Notes under the pieces: generated by a model
Told to the model about the DNA's origin: nothing
Databases searched by the model: none
The model's input: only the letters and a program-made list of their open reading frames with translations
Assembly (NCBI RefSeq): GCF_011045195.1
Contig: NZ_CP049199.1
Span: forward strand, 3,286,001 to 3,350,000
From: Caulobacter soli
GTDB taxonomy: Bacteria; Pseudomonadota; Alphaproteobacteria; Caulobacterales; Caulobacteraceae
Reading direction: 5' to 3'
Length of the DNA stretch: 64,000 bases
Shown here: positions 45,017 through 62,011 of the stretch, piece after piece
Layout: every line of letters starts with the position of its first letter
Position numbering within the stretch: position 1 is the stretch's first letter
Translations under genes and position numbers: made by a program

Positions 45017-46420
45017 CTACCTTTCGCGTCCAGCTTCGGAGACCCGCCGCACCAGGGGCGACAGCAGGTATTCGATAATTCGTCTTTGTCCGGTCTTGAT
45101 TTCGGCGGTCGCCGCCAGGCCCGGCTCAAGCAGCACCTTGCGTCCGTCGACGGCGATCCAGGTCTGGCTCAGCCTCACGCGCGCCGGATAGACCGGGCCC
45201 AGCTTCTCGTTCTCGACGGCGTCCGAGCCGATCTGTTCCAGCCGTCCCTCGACCACGCCGTAGCGAGTGAAGGGATAGGCCTCGAACTTGACCTCGACCT
45301 TCTGGCCGGCCCGCACGAAGCCGGCGTCGCGATTGAGCACCATCGCCTCGACGACCAGTTCCTCGCCCCGCGGCACCACCACCATCAGGGGATCGGCCGG
45401 TTTGACCACGCCGCCGATGGTGTTGACCTGCAGTTGCTGGACGACACCGTCATCGGAGGCTCGCAGCACCGTCTGGGACGACTTTTCGAGCGCCTTTTTC
45501 AGCTCCTCGGCGCGCAGGCGCCGCGTCGCCTCAGCCTCGGTCAGGGCGTCCAGCGCCTCGCGCGCGAACTCGCCCTCGAGCTTGGCGATCTGCTGGGCCA
45601 CGCCGCTCTGGGCCGCCCCGGCCTTGGATTGCTCGCGATGGCGAATGACCAGGTCCTGACGCATGCCGATGACTTCGCGGCGCAATTCAGAGACCTTCAT
45701 ACGCGAGGCGTAACCCTTGGCGGCCAGGGCGTCCATGCCGCGCAACTGCTCTTCGGCCAGAGGGATCTGAGCCTGCAGCTTGGCGATTTCGGCGGCGACC
45801 ATGCCGTCGTCGCCACTATGCTGCCGGGCCTCGTCCCGCAGGGCGGCCTTGGCCGCCTCGTGCTCGCGCACGCGCGCCGACACCAGGGCCTGCTGCAGTC
45901 GCGCCGTCCTGGGATCGGCGCCTTGAGGCGCGACGAAAACGGCCTTGTGGTCGAGCGCGTGCCCGACCAGGGCGCTGGCGCGCGCCACGTCGATCTCGGC
46001 GCTTCGCAAGGCCTGGCGGGCCTGTTCGACCTCGGCGCTGGTCACGGTCGGGCTGAGCTCGACCAGGGGCTGGCCCCTGCGCACGGCCTGGCCCTCGACG
46101 ACGTGGACGGCGCGCACGACGCCGTAGTCCGCGGCTTGAACCAGCTTGATACGCCCCTTGGGGATCAACTTGCCTTCGGCCGAGGCGACCATGTCGACTT
46201 GGCCGATCACGGCCCAGGCCAGGGCGATGGACAGGAAGATGATCACCGCCCACAGGATGGCCCGGCCCAGGGGACTGGCGGGCGTTTCGAGGATCTCGAG
46301 GGCCGGCGGCAGGAATTCCGTGGCTTGGCGCTGCTCGCGCTCGACCGGCGTCTCGCGCTCGAGCTTAAGGGTCTCGGCGACGATGTCCGCGTGGCGCTTG
46401 AGGGTGTCGAGCATCACCAT
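45017..46420 (-). CDS. Type I secretion membrane fusion protein (HlyD family)
   Basis: A 467-residue periplasmic adaptor linking the inner-membrane ABC transporter to an outer-membrane TolC channel. A cytoplasmic N-terminus precedes one membrane helix (about residues 52-74). Biotinyl-lipoyl-like halves flank the long coiled-coil hairpin: IPKGRIKLVQAADYGVVRAVHVVEGQ near 86-111, and VQQLQVNTIGGVVKPADPL near 333. The C-terminal LEPGLAATAEIKTGQRRIIEYLLSP is typical of HlyD/PrtE adaptors. The gap to the ABC gene is 1 bp. No TolC gene is in the window, so the channel is supplied from elsewhere. Confidence 0.92.
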   Translation of the reverse strand: MVMLDTLKRHADIVAETLKLERETPVEREQRQATEFLPPALEILETPASPLGRAILWAVIIFLSIALAWAVIGQVDMVASAEGKLIPKGRIKLVQAADYGVVRAVHVVEGQAVRRGQPLVELSPTVTSAEVEQARQALRSAEIDVARASALVGHALDHKAVFVAPQGADPRTARLQQALVSARVREHEAAKAALRDEARQHSGDDGMVAAEIAKLQAQIPLAEEQLRGMDALAAKGYASRMKVSELRREVIGMRQDLVIRHREQSKAGAAQSGVAQQIAKLEGEFAREALDALTEAEATRRLRAEELKKALEKSSQTVLRASDDGVVQQLQVNTIGGVVKPADPLMVVVPRGEELVVEAMVLNRDAGFVRAGQKVEVKFEAYPFTRYGVVEGRLEQIGSDAVENEKLGPVYPARVRLSQTWIAVDGRKVLLEPGLAATAEIKTGQRRIIEYLLSPLVRRVSEAGRER

Positions 46421-46421
46421 C

Positions 46422-48659
46422 TCACGACACCGGCTGGGCGACGGGCGCGCCCAGGTTCATCTGTTGGCGGTAGAGTTGGGCGTATCGGCCGCCTCGCGCC
46501 AGCAGCTCCTCGTGTTTGCCCATCTCGGTGATCGCGCCACGCTCGACGGTGATGATGCGATCGGCTTGGCGCACGGCCGAAAGCCGGTGGGCGATGATGA
46601 TCACGGTGCGCCCCGCGCCCATGCGCTTGAGATTACGCTGCACGATGCCTTCGCTTTCGGCGTCGAGCGCGGAGGTCGCCTCGTCCAGGATCAGGATCTT
46701 GGGATTCAGCGCCAGGGCGCGGGCGATGGCGATCCTCTGGCGTTGTCCGCCCGAAAGATTGGCGCCGCGTTCTTCGATGCGGGTGTCGTAGGCCTCGGGC
46801 AGTTCCAGGATGAACTCATGGGCTCCCGCCATTTCCGCGGCTTCCACCACCCGCTCCATCGACATGGCCGGGTCGGCCAGGGCGATGTTTTCACGGACCG
46901 TGCGGTTGAACAGGATGTTCTCCTGCAGGACCACGCCAACCTGGCGTCGCAGCCAGGTGGGATCGACGACCGCCAGATCGACGCCATCGACCAGCACGCG
47001 CCCGCGTTCGGGCTGGTGGAGTCGCTGGATCAGCTTGGTAAGCGTCGACTTCCCCGAACCGGACGGCCCCACCACGCCCACCACCTCGCCGGGCGCGATG
47101 GTCAGGCTGAGGTCTCGTAGGATTTCAGGTCCGTCGGGTCGGTAGCGGAAAGTCACCCGATCGACTTCCACCCTCCCCTCGATCGAGGGCAGGCTGGCGC
47201 GCGAGGGCGAGGAGGCCGGCTCGGTCGGCGTGTTGAGGATGTCCCCCAGGCGTTGAACGGAGAGCTGAGCCTGCTGGAAATCCTGAGCCAGCTGGGCCAG
47301 GCGCAGCACCGGCCCGGCCACCTGCCCGGCAAGCATGTTGAACGCCACCAGCTCGCCCACGGTCAACTTGCCGTCGATGACCAGTTTGGCGCCGAAGAAC
47401 AGCAACGCCACCGACCCGATCTTGTTGATCAACTGGATCGCCTGCGAGCCCCAGTTGGCGGTCATCGCGGCCTGGAAGCTGGACTGGATATAGCCGGCCA
47501 GTTGCTGGTCCCAGCGCGCCTGCATCTGCGGCTCGACGGCAAGGGCCTTGAGGGTCTCGACCCCCGTGACGGCTTCGACGAGAAACGCCTGATTTTCCGC
47601 GCCGCGGGCGAACTTCTCGTCCAAGCGTCGGCGCAGGATCGGCCCGACCAGCATCACCACCGCCGCATAGAGTGGCAAAGTGACCAGCACCACCAGGAGC
47701 AGCAGCGGACTGTAGATCCACATCACCGCCAGAAAAATGATCCCGAACAGCAGGTCCAGAACCACGGTCAGGGCCGAGGAGGTGAGGAACTCGCGGATCG
47801 AGTCGAGCTCCCGCACCCGGGCCACGGAGTCCCCCACGCGTCGGGCCTGGAAGTAGGACATTGGCAGACGCGTCAGGTGCGAGAAGAGCTTCGAGCCCAG
47901 TTCCGCATCGACCCGGCTGGTGGTGTGGCTGAACAGGTAGGTTCGAAGGCCGCCCATCACCACGTCGAAGATCGAGGCGACCAGGAGCCCGAAGGCCAGC
48001 ACCTCCAACGTCGTCAGCCCTTTGTGGACCAGGACCTTGTCGACCACGACCTGGAAGAACAGCGGCGTGACCAGCGCCAGCAGCTGGATGAACAGCGAGG
48101 CGACCAGGACATCGCGCAGCATATGGCGGTACTTGACCAGAGCTGGAATGAACCAGGTCACGTCGAAGGCGCGCGTCGAGCCCGCAAGGCGCTCGCGGGT
48201 GGTCATCAAGACAAGCTCGCCGGCAAAGCCGCCGATGAAGTCGCTCAGCGCCACCACCTGGGGAGTTCCCTCCTCCGGTCGCATGATCAGCGCCGTTTCG
48301 GGGCCGGCCTGCAGCAGCAGCAGGAAACGGCCATCCTTCATTCGCGCAATCGCCGGCAAAGGATATTTGGCCAGCGAAGCGCGCACCGGCTGGCGACGCG
48401 CCTTGACGTCCAGCCGCTTGGCTAGCAGCAGCAGGTCGTCGGCGGTAAGCGCCCTCGCCTTGGCGCCAAGATCGTGCGCCAGCTGTTCGGGATCGGCGGG
48501 ACGGTCCAGGAAGCTGAGCAGGGCCACGAAACAAGCCAGGGCCGTATCCATGGGCGCGGCTGGTTCGCCCGCCCCCTCACGCTGCCGCTCCCCGTCAAGC
48601 ATATACGAACGCCCCAACACCCTAGGTTGCCAAAGGGCACGGCTTAACGAACGAGGCAA
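46422..48659 (-). CDS. Type I secretion ABC transporter (HlyB-like)
   Basis: A 745-residue inner-membrane exporter, first gene of the secretion operon. An N-terminal C39-like domain (about residues 38-155) lacks the catalytic Cys-Gly pair of peptidases, as in HlyB, where it binds unfolded RTX substrate. Six membrane helices follow (about 165-440). The nucleotide-binding domain has GPSGSGKST near 535, LSGGQRQRIAIARAL near 637, ILILDEATSALD near 658 and the switch His in IIAHRLS near 690. The TTG at 48659 is the longest start; ATGs at 48602 or 48551 are also possible, and none has a strong ribosome-binding site. Confidence 0.93.
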   Translation of the reverse strand: MPRSLSRALWQPRVLGRSYMLDGERQREGAGEPAAPMDTALACFVALLSFLDRPADPEQLAHDLGAKARALTADDLLLLAKRLDVKARRQPVRASLAKYPLPAIARMKDGRFLLLLQAGPETALIMRPEEGTPQVVALSDFIGGFAGELVLMTTRERLAGSTRAFDVTWFIPALVKYRHMLRDVLVASLFIQLLALVTPLFFQVVVDKVLVHKGLTTLEVLAFGLLVASIFDVVMGGLRTYLFSHTTSRVDAELGSKLFSHLTRLPMSYFQARRVGDSVARVRELDSIREFLTSSALTVVLDLLFGIIFLAVMWIYSPLLLLVVLVTLPLYAAVVMLVGPILRRRLDEKFARGAENQAFLVEAVTGVETLKALAVEPQMQARWDQQLAGYIQSSFQAAMTANWGSQAIQLINKIGSVALLFFGAKLVIDGKLTVGELVAFNMLAGQVAGPVLRLAQLAQDFQQAQLSVQRLGDILNTPTEPASSPSRASLPSIEGRVEVDRVTFRYRPDGPEILRDLSLTIAPGEVVGVVGPSGSGKSTLTKLIQRLHQPERGRVLVDGVDLAVVDPTWLRRQVGVVLQENILFNRTVRENIALADPAMSMERVVEAAEMAGAHEFILELPEAYDTRIEERGANLSGGQRQRIAIARALALNPKILILDEATSALDAESEGIVQRNLKRMGAGRTVIIIAHRLSAVRQADRIITVERGAITEMGKHEELLARGGRYAQLYRQQMNLGAPVAQPVS

Positions 48660-48708
48660 TCACCCTTGAACCGACGGCTGGCTCTCTGTCGCATGACCGA
48701 CATTTCGA

Positions 48709-48738
48709 ATATTGTCTGATCTTTCAGATGTTTATCAA
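48709..48738 (-). promoter_or_regulatory. Candidate promoter of the secretion/RTX operon
   Basis: On the minus strand, TTGATA (48733-48738) and CAATAT (48709-48714) stand 18 bp apart, giving a transcription start about 40 bp before the TTG start of the ABC gene. The spacer contains CTGA-N4-TCAG (48716-48727), a possible regulator site. The surrounding 48660-48875 region is AT-rich compared with neighbouring genes. A short GACGCC-GCGA-GGCGTC hairpin lies at 48761-48776. Confidence 0.4.
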
Positions 48739-48875
48739 TGACACCCTCTTGGCGATCGAAGACGCCGCGAGGCGTCGCCAAAAAACGCGCTTAAGTTTCA
48801 ACGTGCTACAGACACGAAACAAAACCGCGCTCTCCGCGAGCGGAATGAGACATTTCCTGTGGATAAATCCGCCGG

Positions 48876-49319
48876 CTAGCGACCGCCCCGCCCAGCCTCC
48901 CAGGCCTGACCGACCTGAACGATGAACACGCTTCGCGCGTGCTGGTCACGCAGCTTCGCGAACGCGGCTTTCTGGTCTTCGGGCAGCGGAATCTGGCTGT
49001 AGCCAAGCCGGGTCAGACACGCGTCGTGAGCGTGAAAGAACCGTTGCATGTCATTCATGCCCTTCATGACGCCGGCCGCGGCCACGGCGGCCGCCGCCTC
49101 GGCGTCGCCTTGAGGCCTCGAAGCCAGATAACCGACCGGTGCGTCGCGCCGCTTCTCCGCCGCCTTGGCTTCGGCCAGGCACAACTTGGCGTCGAGATCC
49201 AGCTGCTCGGCCGTCAAGCCGGGCCGATAGACCACCGTGTCCGGCGCGCGCGCCGCGCAGAGCGCCAGGCCGGCCAGCGCCAGGAGCAGCCGGCTTCTTC
49301 GTGCACCGAGGATTTTCAT
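48876..49319 (-). CDS. Exported hypothetical protein
   Basis: A 147-residue protein with a signal peptide (residues 1 to about 23) and an Ala-rich helical mature part. Cys residues occur in AKLCLAEAKAAEK and AHDACLTRLGYSQIP. No family is recognised. I chose the ATG at 49319 because CGGAG precedes it and it gives a normal signal sequence; the frame is open 53 codons further upstream. It lies between the RTX operon and the autotransporter, transcribed like the former. Confidence 0.6.
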   Translation of the reverse strand: MKILGARRSRLLLALAGLALCAARAPDTVVYRPGLTAEQLDLDAKLCLAEAKAAEKRRDAPVGYLASRPQGDAEAAAAVAAAGVMKGMNDMQRFFHAHDACLTRLGYSQIPLPEDQKAAFAKLRDQHARSVFIVQVGQAWEAGRGGR

Positions 49320-49662
49320 CAGGACTCCGGGAATGAGGACGGTGTGGCCAAGCCCTTTCGGCGTGAACCTATGGTTCGAACGGAAAGGGTCGCTCAGCCA
49401 CGTCGCCTTGTCGAGCTTCGGCCGCGCACACCGCGCCGACACGCCCCCGCCCCACGTTCCGGCGCCCGGCCCCGCCACGTTCCAAACCTCCGGCGTCTAC
49501 GCTCTCCCGGAAATTGCAGAGCTGACCGCGAAGGTCGGGATCTGTCTCGTTTTGAAGCGAACGATGTTCGCCAAACGCGCGAAAAGCCTCCGAACTTCGT
49601 TAAAATTCGTTAAGCTATAGCGCGCGCTCAATCGTCCTGACGTTGATCGCGCCATCGGGGGA
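49320..49662. other. Intergenic region upstream of the autotransporter
   Basis: These 343 bp separate divergent genes. A 10-bp-spaced direct repeat CGTTAA-N4-CGTTAA lies near 49600-49615, followed by TATAGC, close to the autotransporter start. No gene or strong hairpin is seen. Confidence 0.4.
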
Positions 49663-58800
<9,138 letters not shown>

Positions 58801-58838
58801 GGGGGACGATCCCGGCGCCCTTCAACGGACGTGTCGGA

Positions 58839-58880
58839 GGGACCGGCAGGCGGCGGCGCATCGCCTCGCCAGCCGGTCCC
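58839..58880. terminator. Bidirectional terminator after the autotransporter
   Basis: GGGACCGGC (58839-58847) pairs perfectly with GCCGGTCCC (58872-58880), with an inner GGCG/CGCC stem. It is followed by GTCGTCTT and lies between convergent genes. Confidence 0.65.
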
Positions 58881-58917
58881 GTCGTCTTGATCGACGGCGT
58901 CGTGGCAGACCTCGCCG

Positions 58918-60546
58918 CTAGCCGCCCGGGTGCAGACCCGGCGCTTCCTGGCCCGTGCGGGTGACATATTCCGTATAGCCGCCGCCGTACTGGTGGACGC
59001 CCTCGGGCGTCAGCTCCAGCACGCGGTTGCTCAGGGCCGCCAGGAAATGGCGGTCGTGCGAGACGAAGAGCATGGTGCCCTCGAAGTCCGCCAGGGCCGC
59101 GACCAGCATCTCCTTGGTCGCCATGTCCAGGTGGTTGGTCGGCTCGTCCAGCACCAGCAGGTTCGGCGGATCGAACAGCATCTTGGCCATGACCAGGCGC
59201 GCCTTCTCACCGCCGGACAACACGCGGCAGGGCTTTTCGACATCGTCGCCAGAGAAACCGAAGCACCCCGCCAGGGTGCGCAACGCCCCCTGCCCCGCCT
59301 GCGGGAACGAGCGCTCCAGCGACTCGAAGATCGTCTCTTCGCCGTCCAGCAGGTCCATGGAGTGCTGGGCGAAATAGCCCATCCTGACGCTGGCGCCGAT
59401 GTTGACCACGCCCTGGTCGGGCTTGGTGTCGCCGGCCACCAGCTTCAGCAGCGTCGACTTGCCGGCGCCGTTGGCGCCCAGGACGCACCAGCGCTCCTTG
59501 CGGCGCACCAGGAAGTCCAGGGCCTCATAGATCGGCTTGTCGCCGTAGCCCTTGTGGACGTTGCGCAGGCTGATCACGTCCTCGCCCGACCGCGGCGGGC
59601 TCTGGAACTCGAACTGGACGGCCTGGCGACGGCGCGGGGCCTCGACGCGTTCGATCTTGTCGAGCTTCTTGACCCGGCTCTGGACCTGGGCGGCGTGCGA
59701 GGCGCGCGCCTTGAACTTCTCGATGAACTTGATTTCCTTGGCCAGCATGGCCTGCTGACGCTCGTACTGCGCCTGGCGCTGCGCCTCGCCCAGCGCGCGC
59801 TGCTGGTCGTAGAAGTCCAGGTCGCCGGAATAGGTGATCAGCGAGCCGCCGTCGATCTCGACCACCTTGCCGATGATGCGGTTCATGAAGGCGCGGTCGT
59901 GCGACGTCATCAGCAGGGCGCCGTCGTAGTTCTTCAGGAACGCCTCCAGCCAGATCAGGCTTTCCAGGTCCAGGTGGTTGGAGGGTTCGTCCAGCAGCAT
60001 GCCGTCGGGCCGCATCAGCAGGATGCGGGCCAGGGCCACGCGCATCTTCCAGCCGCCGGACAGCAGGCCGACGTCGCCGTCCATGCGTTCCTGGCTGAAG
60101 CTCAGGCCGGCCAGCACCTCGCGCGCCCGCGCGTCCAGCGCGTAGCCGTCCAGTTCCTGGAAGCGCGCCTGCACCTCGCCATAGCGTTCGAGGATGGCGT
60201 CCAGTTGGTCGGCCTGGTCCGGATCGACCATGGCCGCCTCGAGCGTGGCCATCTCGGCGGCCAGGGCGCTGACGGGGCCGACGCCGTCCATCACCGCGGC
60301 GACCGCGCTCTGGCCCGACATCTCGCCGACATCCTGGCTGAAATAGCCGATCGTCATGCCGGGATCGATCGCGACCAGCCCGTCGTCGGGCTGCTCCCGA
60401 CCGGTAATCATGCGAAACAGAGTCGTCTTGCCGGCGCCGTTCGGGCCGACCAGCCCGACCTTTTCGCCCTTCTGGATCCCCATCGAGGCTTCGATGAACA
60501 GGATCTGGTGGCCGTTCTGCTTGGAGATGTTGTCGAGGCGGATCAT
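58918..60546 (-). CDS. ABC-F family ATPase
   Basis: A 542-residue soluble protein with two ABC ATPase domains and no membrane part. ABC-F proteins bind ribosomes and act in translation control or antibiotic protection. The first Walker A is GPNGAGKTTL near 34, LSGGWKMR near 161 and LLDEPSNHLD near 184. The second has GANGAGKSTL near 354, LSGGEKAR near 445 and VLDEPTNHLD near 467. A charged inter-domain linker (QRQAQYERQQAMLAKEIKFIEK near 258) fits the P-site tRNA interaction motif. Subfamily (EttA, Uup or YbiT) is not assigned. Confidence 0.92.
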   Translation of the reverse strand: MIRLDNISKQNGHQILFIEASMGIQKGEKVGLVGPNGAGKTTLFRMITGREQPDDGLVAIDPGMTIGYFSQDVGEMSGQSAVAAVMDGVGPVSALAAEMATLEAAMVDPDQADQLDAILERYGEVQARFQELDGYALDARAREVLAGLSFSQERMDGDVGLLSGGWKMRVALARILLMRPDGMLLDEPSNHLDLESLIWLEAFLKNYDGALLMTSHDRAFMNRIIGKVVEIDGGSLITYSGDLDFYDQQRALGEAQRQAQYERQQAMLAKEIKFIEKFKARASHAAQVQSRVKKLDKIERVEAPRRRQAVQFEFQSPPRSGEDVISLRNVHKGYGDKPIYEALDFLVRRKERWCVLGANGAGKSTLLKLVAGDTKPDQGVVNIGASVRMGYFAQHSMDLLDGEETIFESLERSFPQAGQGALRTLAGCFGFSGDDVEKPCRVLSGGEKARLVMAKMLFDPPNLLVLDEPTNHLDMATKEMLVAALADFEGTMLFVSHDRHFLAALSNRVLELTPEGVHQYGGGYTEYVTRTGQEAPGLHPGG

Positions 60547-60624
60547 GGGCGGTCTGCTAACGCGGGCCGAAGGAGAACGCCAGCCTTAGAGCCATATCAA
60601 TTCCAAGCGCGACGATTGGGCGCC

Positions 60625-60656
60625 CCGCCTCGGGACCAGACGGACGTCCCGGGCGG
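60625..60656 (-). terminator. Hairpin downstream of the sulfur operon
   Basis: CCGCC and CGGGAC (60625-60636, separated by one T) pair with GTCCCG and GGCGG (60646-60656), about 40 bp past the cysH stop. No T-run follows on the minus strand, so termination is tentative. Confidence 0.35.
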
Positions 60657-60698
60657 AACCGCGCGTCAGAGGGTCCTATCCGCTCGTCGAGCCAGATC

Positions 60699-61475
60699 CT
60701 AAATCCCGTCGCCCACGTTCGGCGCCGCGCCCGGCGCCCGGGCGACGTGGATGCCGCACTCGGTCTTGTCCTCGCCCGCCCAGCGGCCGGCGCGGACGTC
60801 GGCGTTGGGGTCGTCCACCGGCTTGGTGCAGGGCCAGCAGCCCACCGAGGGGAAACCCTGGGCGACCAGCGGGTGGGCCGGCAGGTCGTGCTCGGCGGTG
60901 TAGGCCTCCAGCTCGGCCTTGCCCCAGTTGGCCAGGGGGTTGAACTTGATCTTCCCCTCGCTTTCCTCGACCACGCGCAGGCGCAGGCGATCGCCGCCAT
61001 GGAAGCGCTTGCGGCCCGTGGTCCAGCCCGAGAATTCGCCCAGGGCGCGGTCCAGCGGCAGCACCTTGCGGATATGGCAGCAGCCGTCGGTGCTGGTGCG
61101 CCACAGGTCGGACTTCGGATCGTGGACCGCCAGGTCGGTGTAGGCCGGCCGCAGGTCGCGCACGTCGGTCAGGCCCAGCTTGGCGGCCAGGCTCTTGCGA
61201 TAGTCCAGGGTCTGGCCAAACAGCATGCCGGTGTCGAGGAACAGCACGGGGATGTCCTTCGAAACCTGGCTGGCCAGGTGCAGCAGAACGACCGACTCCG
61301 CGCCGAACGAGCTGACCAGGGCCAGCTTGTCGCCAAAGGTTTCGTAGGCCCGGCGCAGCACGGTCAGCGGATGGGCGTCGCGCAGCTCGGCGTCCAGACG
61401 CGCCGCCAGGTCAGCCGCTGTCGGCGGCTTCGCGGCGCACGGCTTCACCTCGATCGCGGTCTGGTCGTAGGCCAC
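60699..61475 (-). CDS. cysH: Adenylylsulfate (APS) reductase CysH
   Basis: A 258-residue assimilatory APS/PAPS reductase, which reduces activated sulfate to sulfite in the cytoplasm. SSFGAESVVLLH near 55-66 is the nucleotide-binding loop. The Cys pairs DGCCHIRK near 130 and VGCWPCTK near 212 are those of [4Fe-4S] APS reductases. The catalytic Cys is in KTECGIH near 240. The cluster Cys pairs favour APS over PAPS as substrate. It starts with GTG overlapping the DUF934 stop by one base and is last in the operon. Confidence 0.92.
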   Translation of the reverse strand: MAYDQTAIEVKPCAAKPPTAADLAARLDAELRDAHPLTVLRRAYETFGDKLALVSSFGAESVVLLHLASQVSKDIPVLFLDTGMLFGQTLDYRKSLAAKLGLTDVRDLRPAYTDLAVHDPKSDLWRTSTDGCCHIRKVLPLDRALGEFSGWTTGRKRFHGGDRLRLRVVEESEGKIKFNPLANWGKAELEAYTAEHDLPAHPLVAQGFPSVGCWPCTKPVDDPNADVRAGRWAGEDKTECGIHVARAPGAAPNVGDGI

Positions 61476-62011
61476 TACGCGTCCCTTTCCTCGAAGGCGA
61501 TACGTTCTTCAAAGGCGACGGGGCGGTTGTCGGCCGCCCGCTGATAGACATGGCGGAAGCGATGGGCGGCCTTGGTCCAGGCCTCCGGCGTCGCGCCGTC
61601 ATTGGGCTCGAACGCGTCGAAGCCGCAACGGACCATGAAGCCGGCCTGCTCCTGCAGCACGTCGCCGACCGCCCTCACCTCGCCGGTGAAGCCCAGCCGC
61701 TCGCGCAGCAGGCGGGCCGAGGTATAGGCGCGGCCGTCGCGGTACTTCGGGAAGGCCAGGGCCACCACCGCGATGCGCGGCAGGTCATAGGCCAGGGCCT
61801 CGACCTCCTGGTCGGCTTCGATCCGCACGCCGACGCGGCGGCTGTTGGACAGCAGGATCTCGCCTTCCGCCTGGAAGCGGGTCAGCGACAGGATCACGTC
61901 GCCCTCGGGCAACGGATCTTCGTCGGCCACGTGGATGAAGGCGTCTTCGGCCCATTCGGCCCCGAACTCCTTCGTGCTGGGATCGCCGGCGAGCTTAATC
62001 AGCTTGGGCAT
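61475..62011 (-). CDS. DUF934 family protein
   Basis: A 178-residue cytoplasmic protein of the DUF934 family, found beside sulfite/nitrite reductase genes in proteobacteria; its role is uncertain, possibly an accessory for the reductase. The typical IAVVALAFPKYRDGRAYTSARLLRERLGF segment spans about 79-107, and a conserved Cys-containing MVRCGFDAFE occurs near 127. It overlaps the reductase gene by 17 bp and cysH by one base, consistent with tight co-translation. Confidence 0.85.
   Translation of the reverse strand: MPKLIKLAGDPSTKEFGAEWAEDAFIHVADEDPLPEGDVILSLTRFQAEGEILLSNSRRVGVRIEADQEVEALAYDLPRIAVVALAFPKYRDGRAYTSARLLRERLGFTGEVRAVGDVLQEQAGFMVRCGFDAFEPNDGATPEAWTKAAHRFRHVYQRAADNRPVAFEERIAFEERDA

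Noticed and set aside
46422..48659. Active C39 peptidase in the type I transporter
   Set aside because: The aligned catalytic Cys-Gly pair is missing; the single Cys in the segment (ALACFVALL) is offset by one. It is best read as a non-cleaving C39-like domain.
48761..48785. GACGCC-GCGA-GGCGTC hairpin near an A-tract as a terminator
   Set aside because: Neither strand has a T-run following the stem: on the plus strand the tract is A, and on the minus strand the T-run precedes the hairpin. It is more likely a leader or chance structure.
49598..49616. TTAA-N6-TTAA near the autotransporter start, like a CtrA site
   Set aside because: The spacing is one base short of the N7 needed for the CtrA consensus; treated only as a direct repeat.
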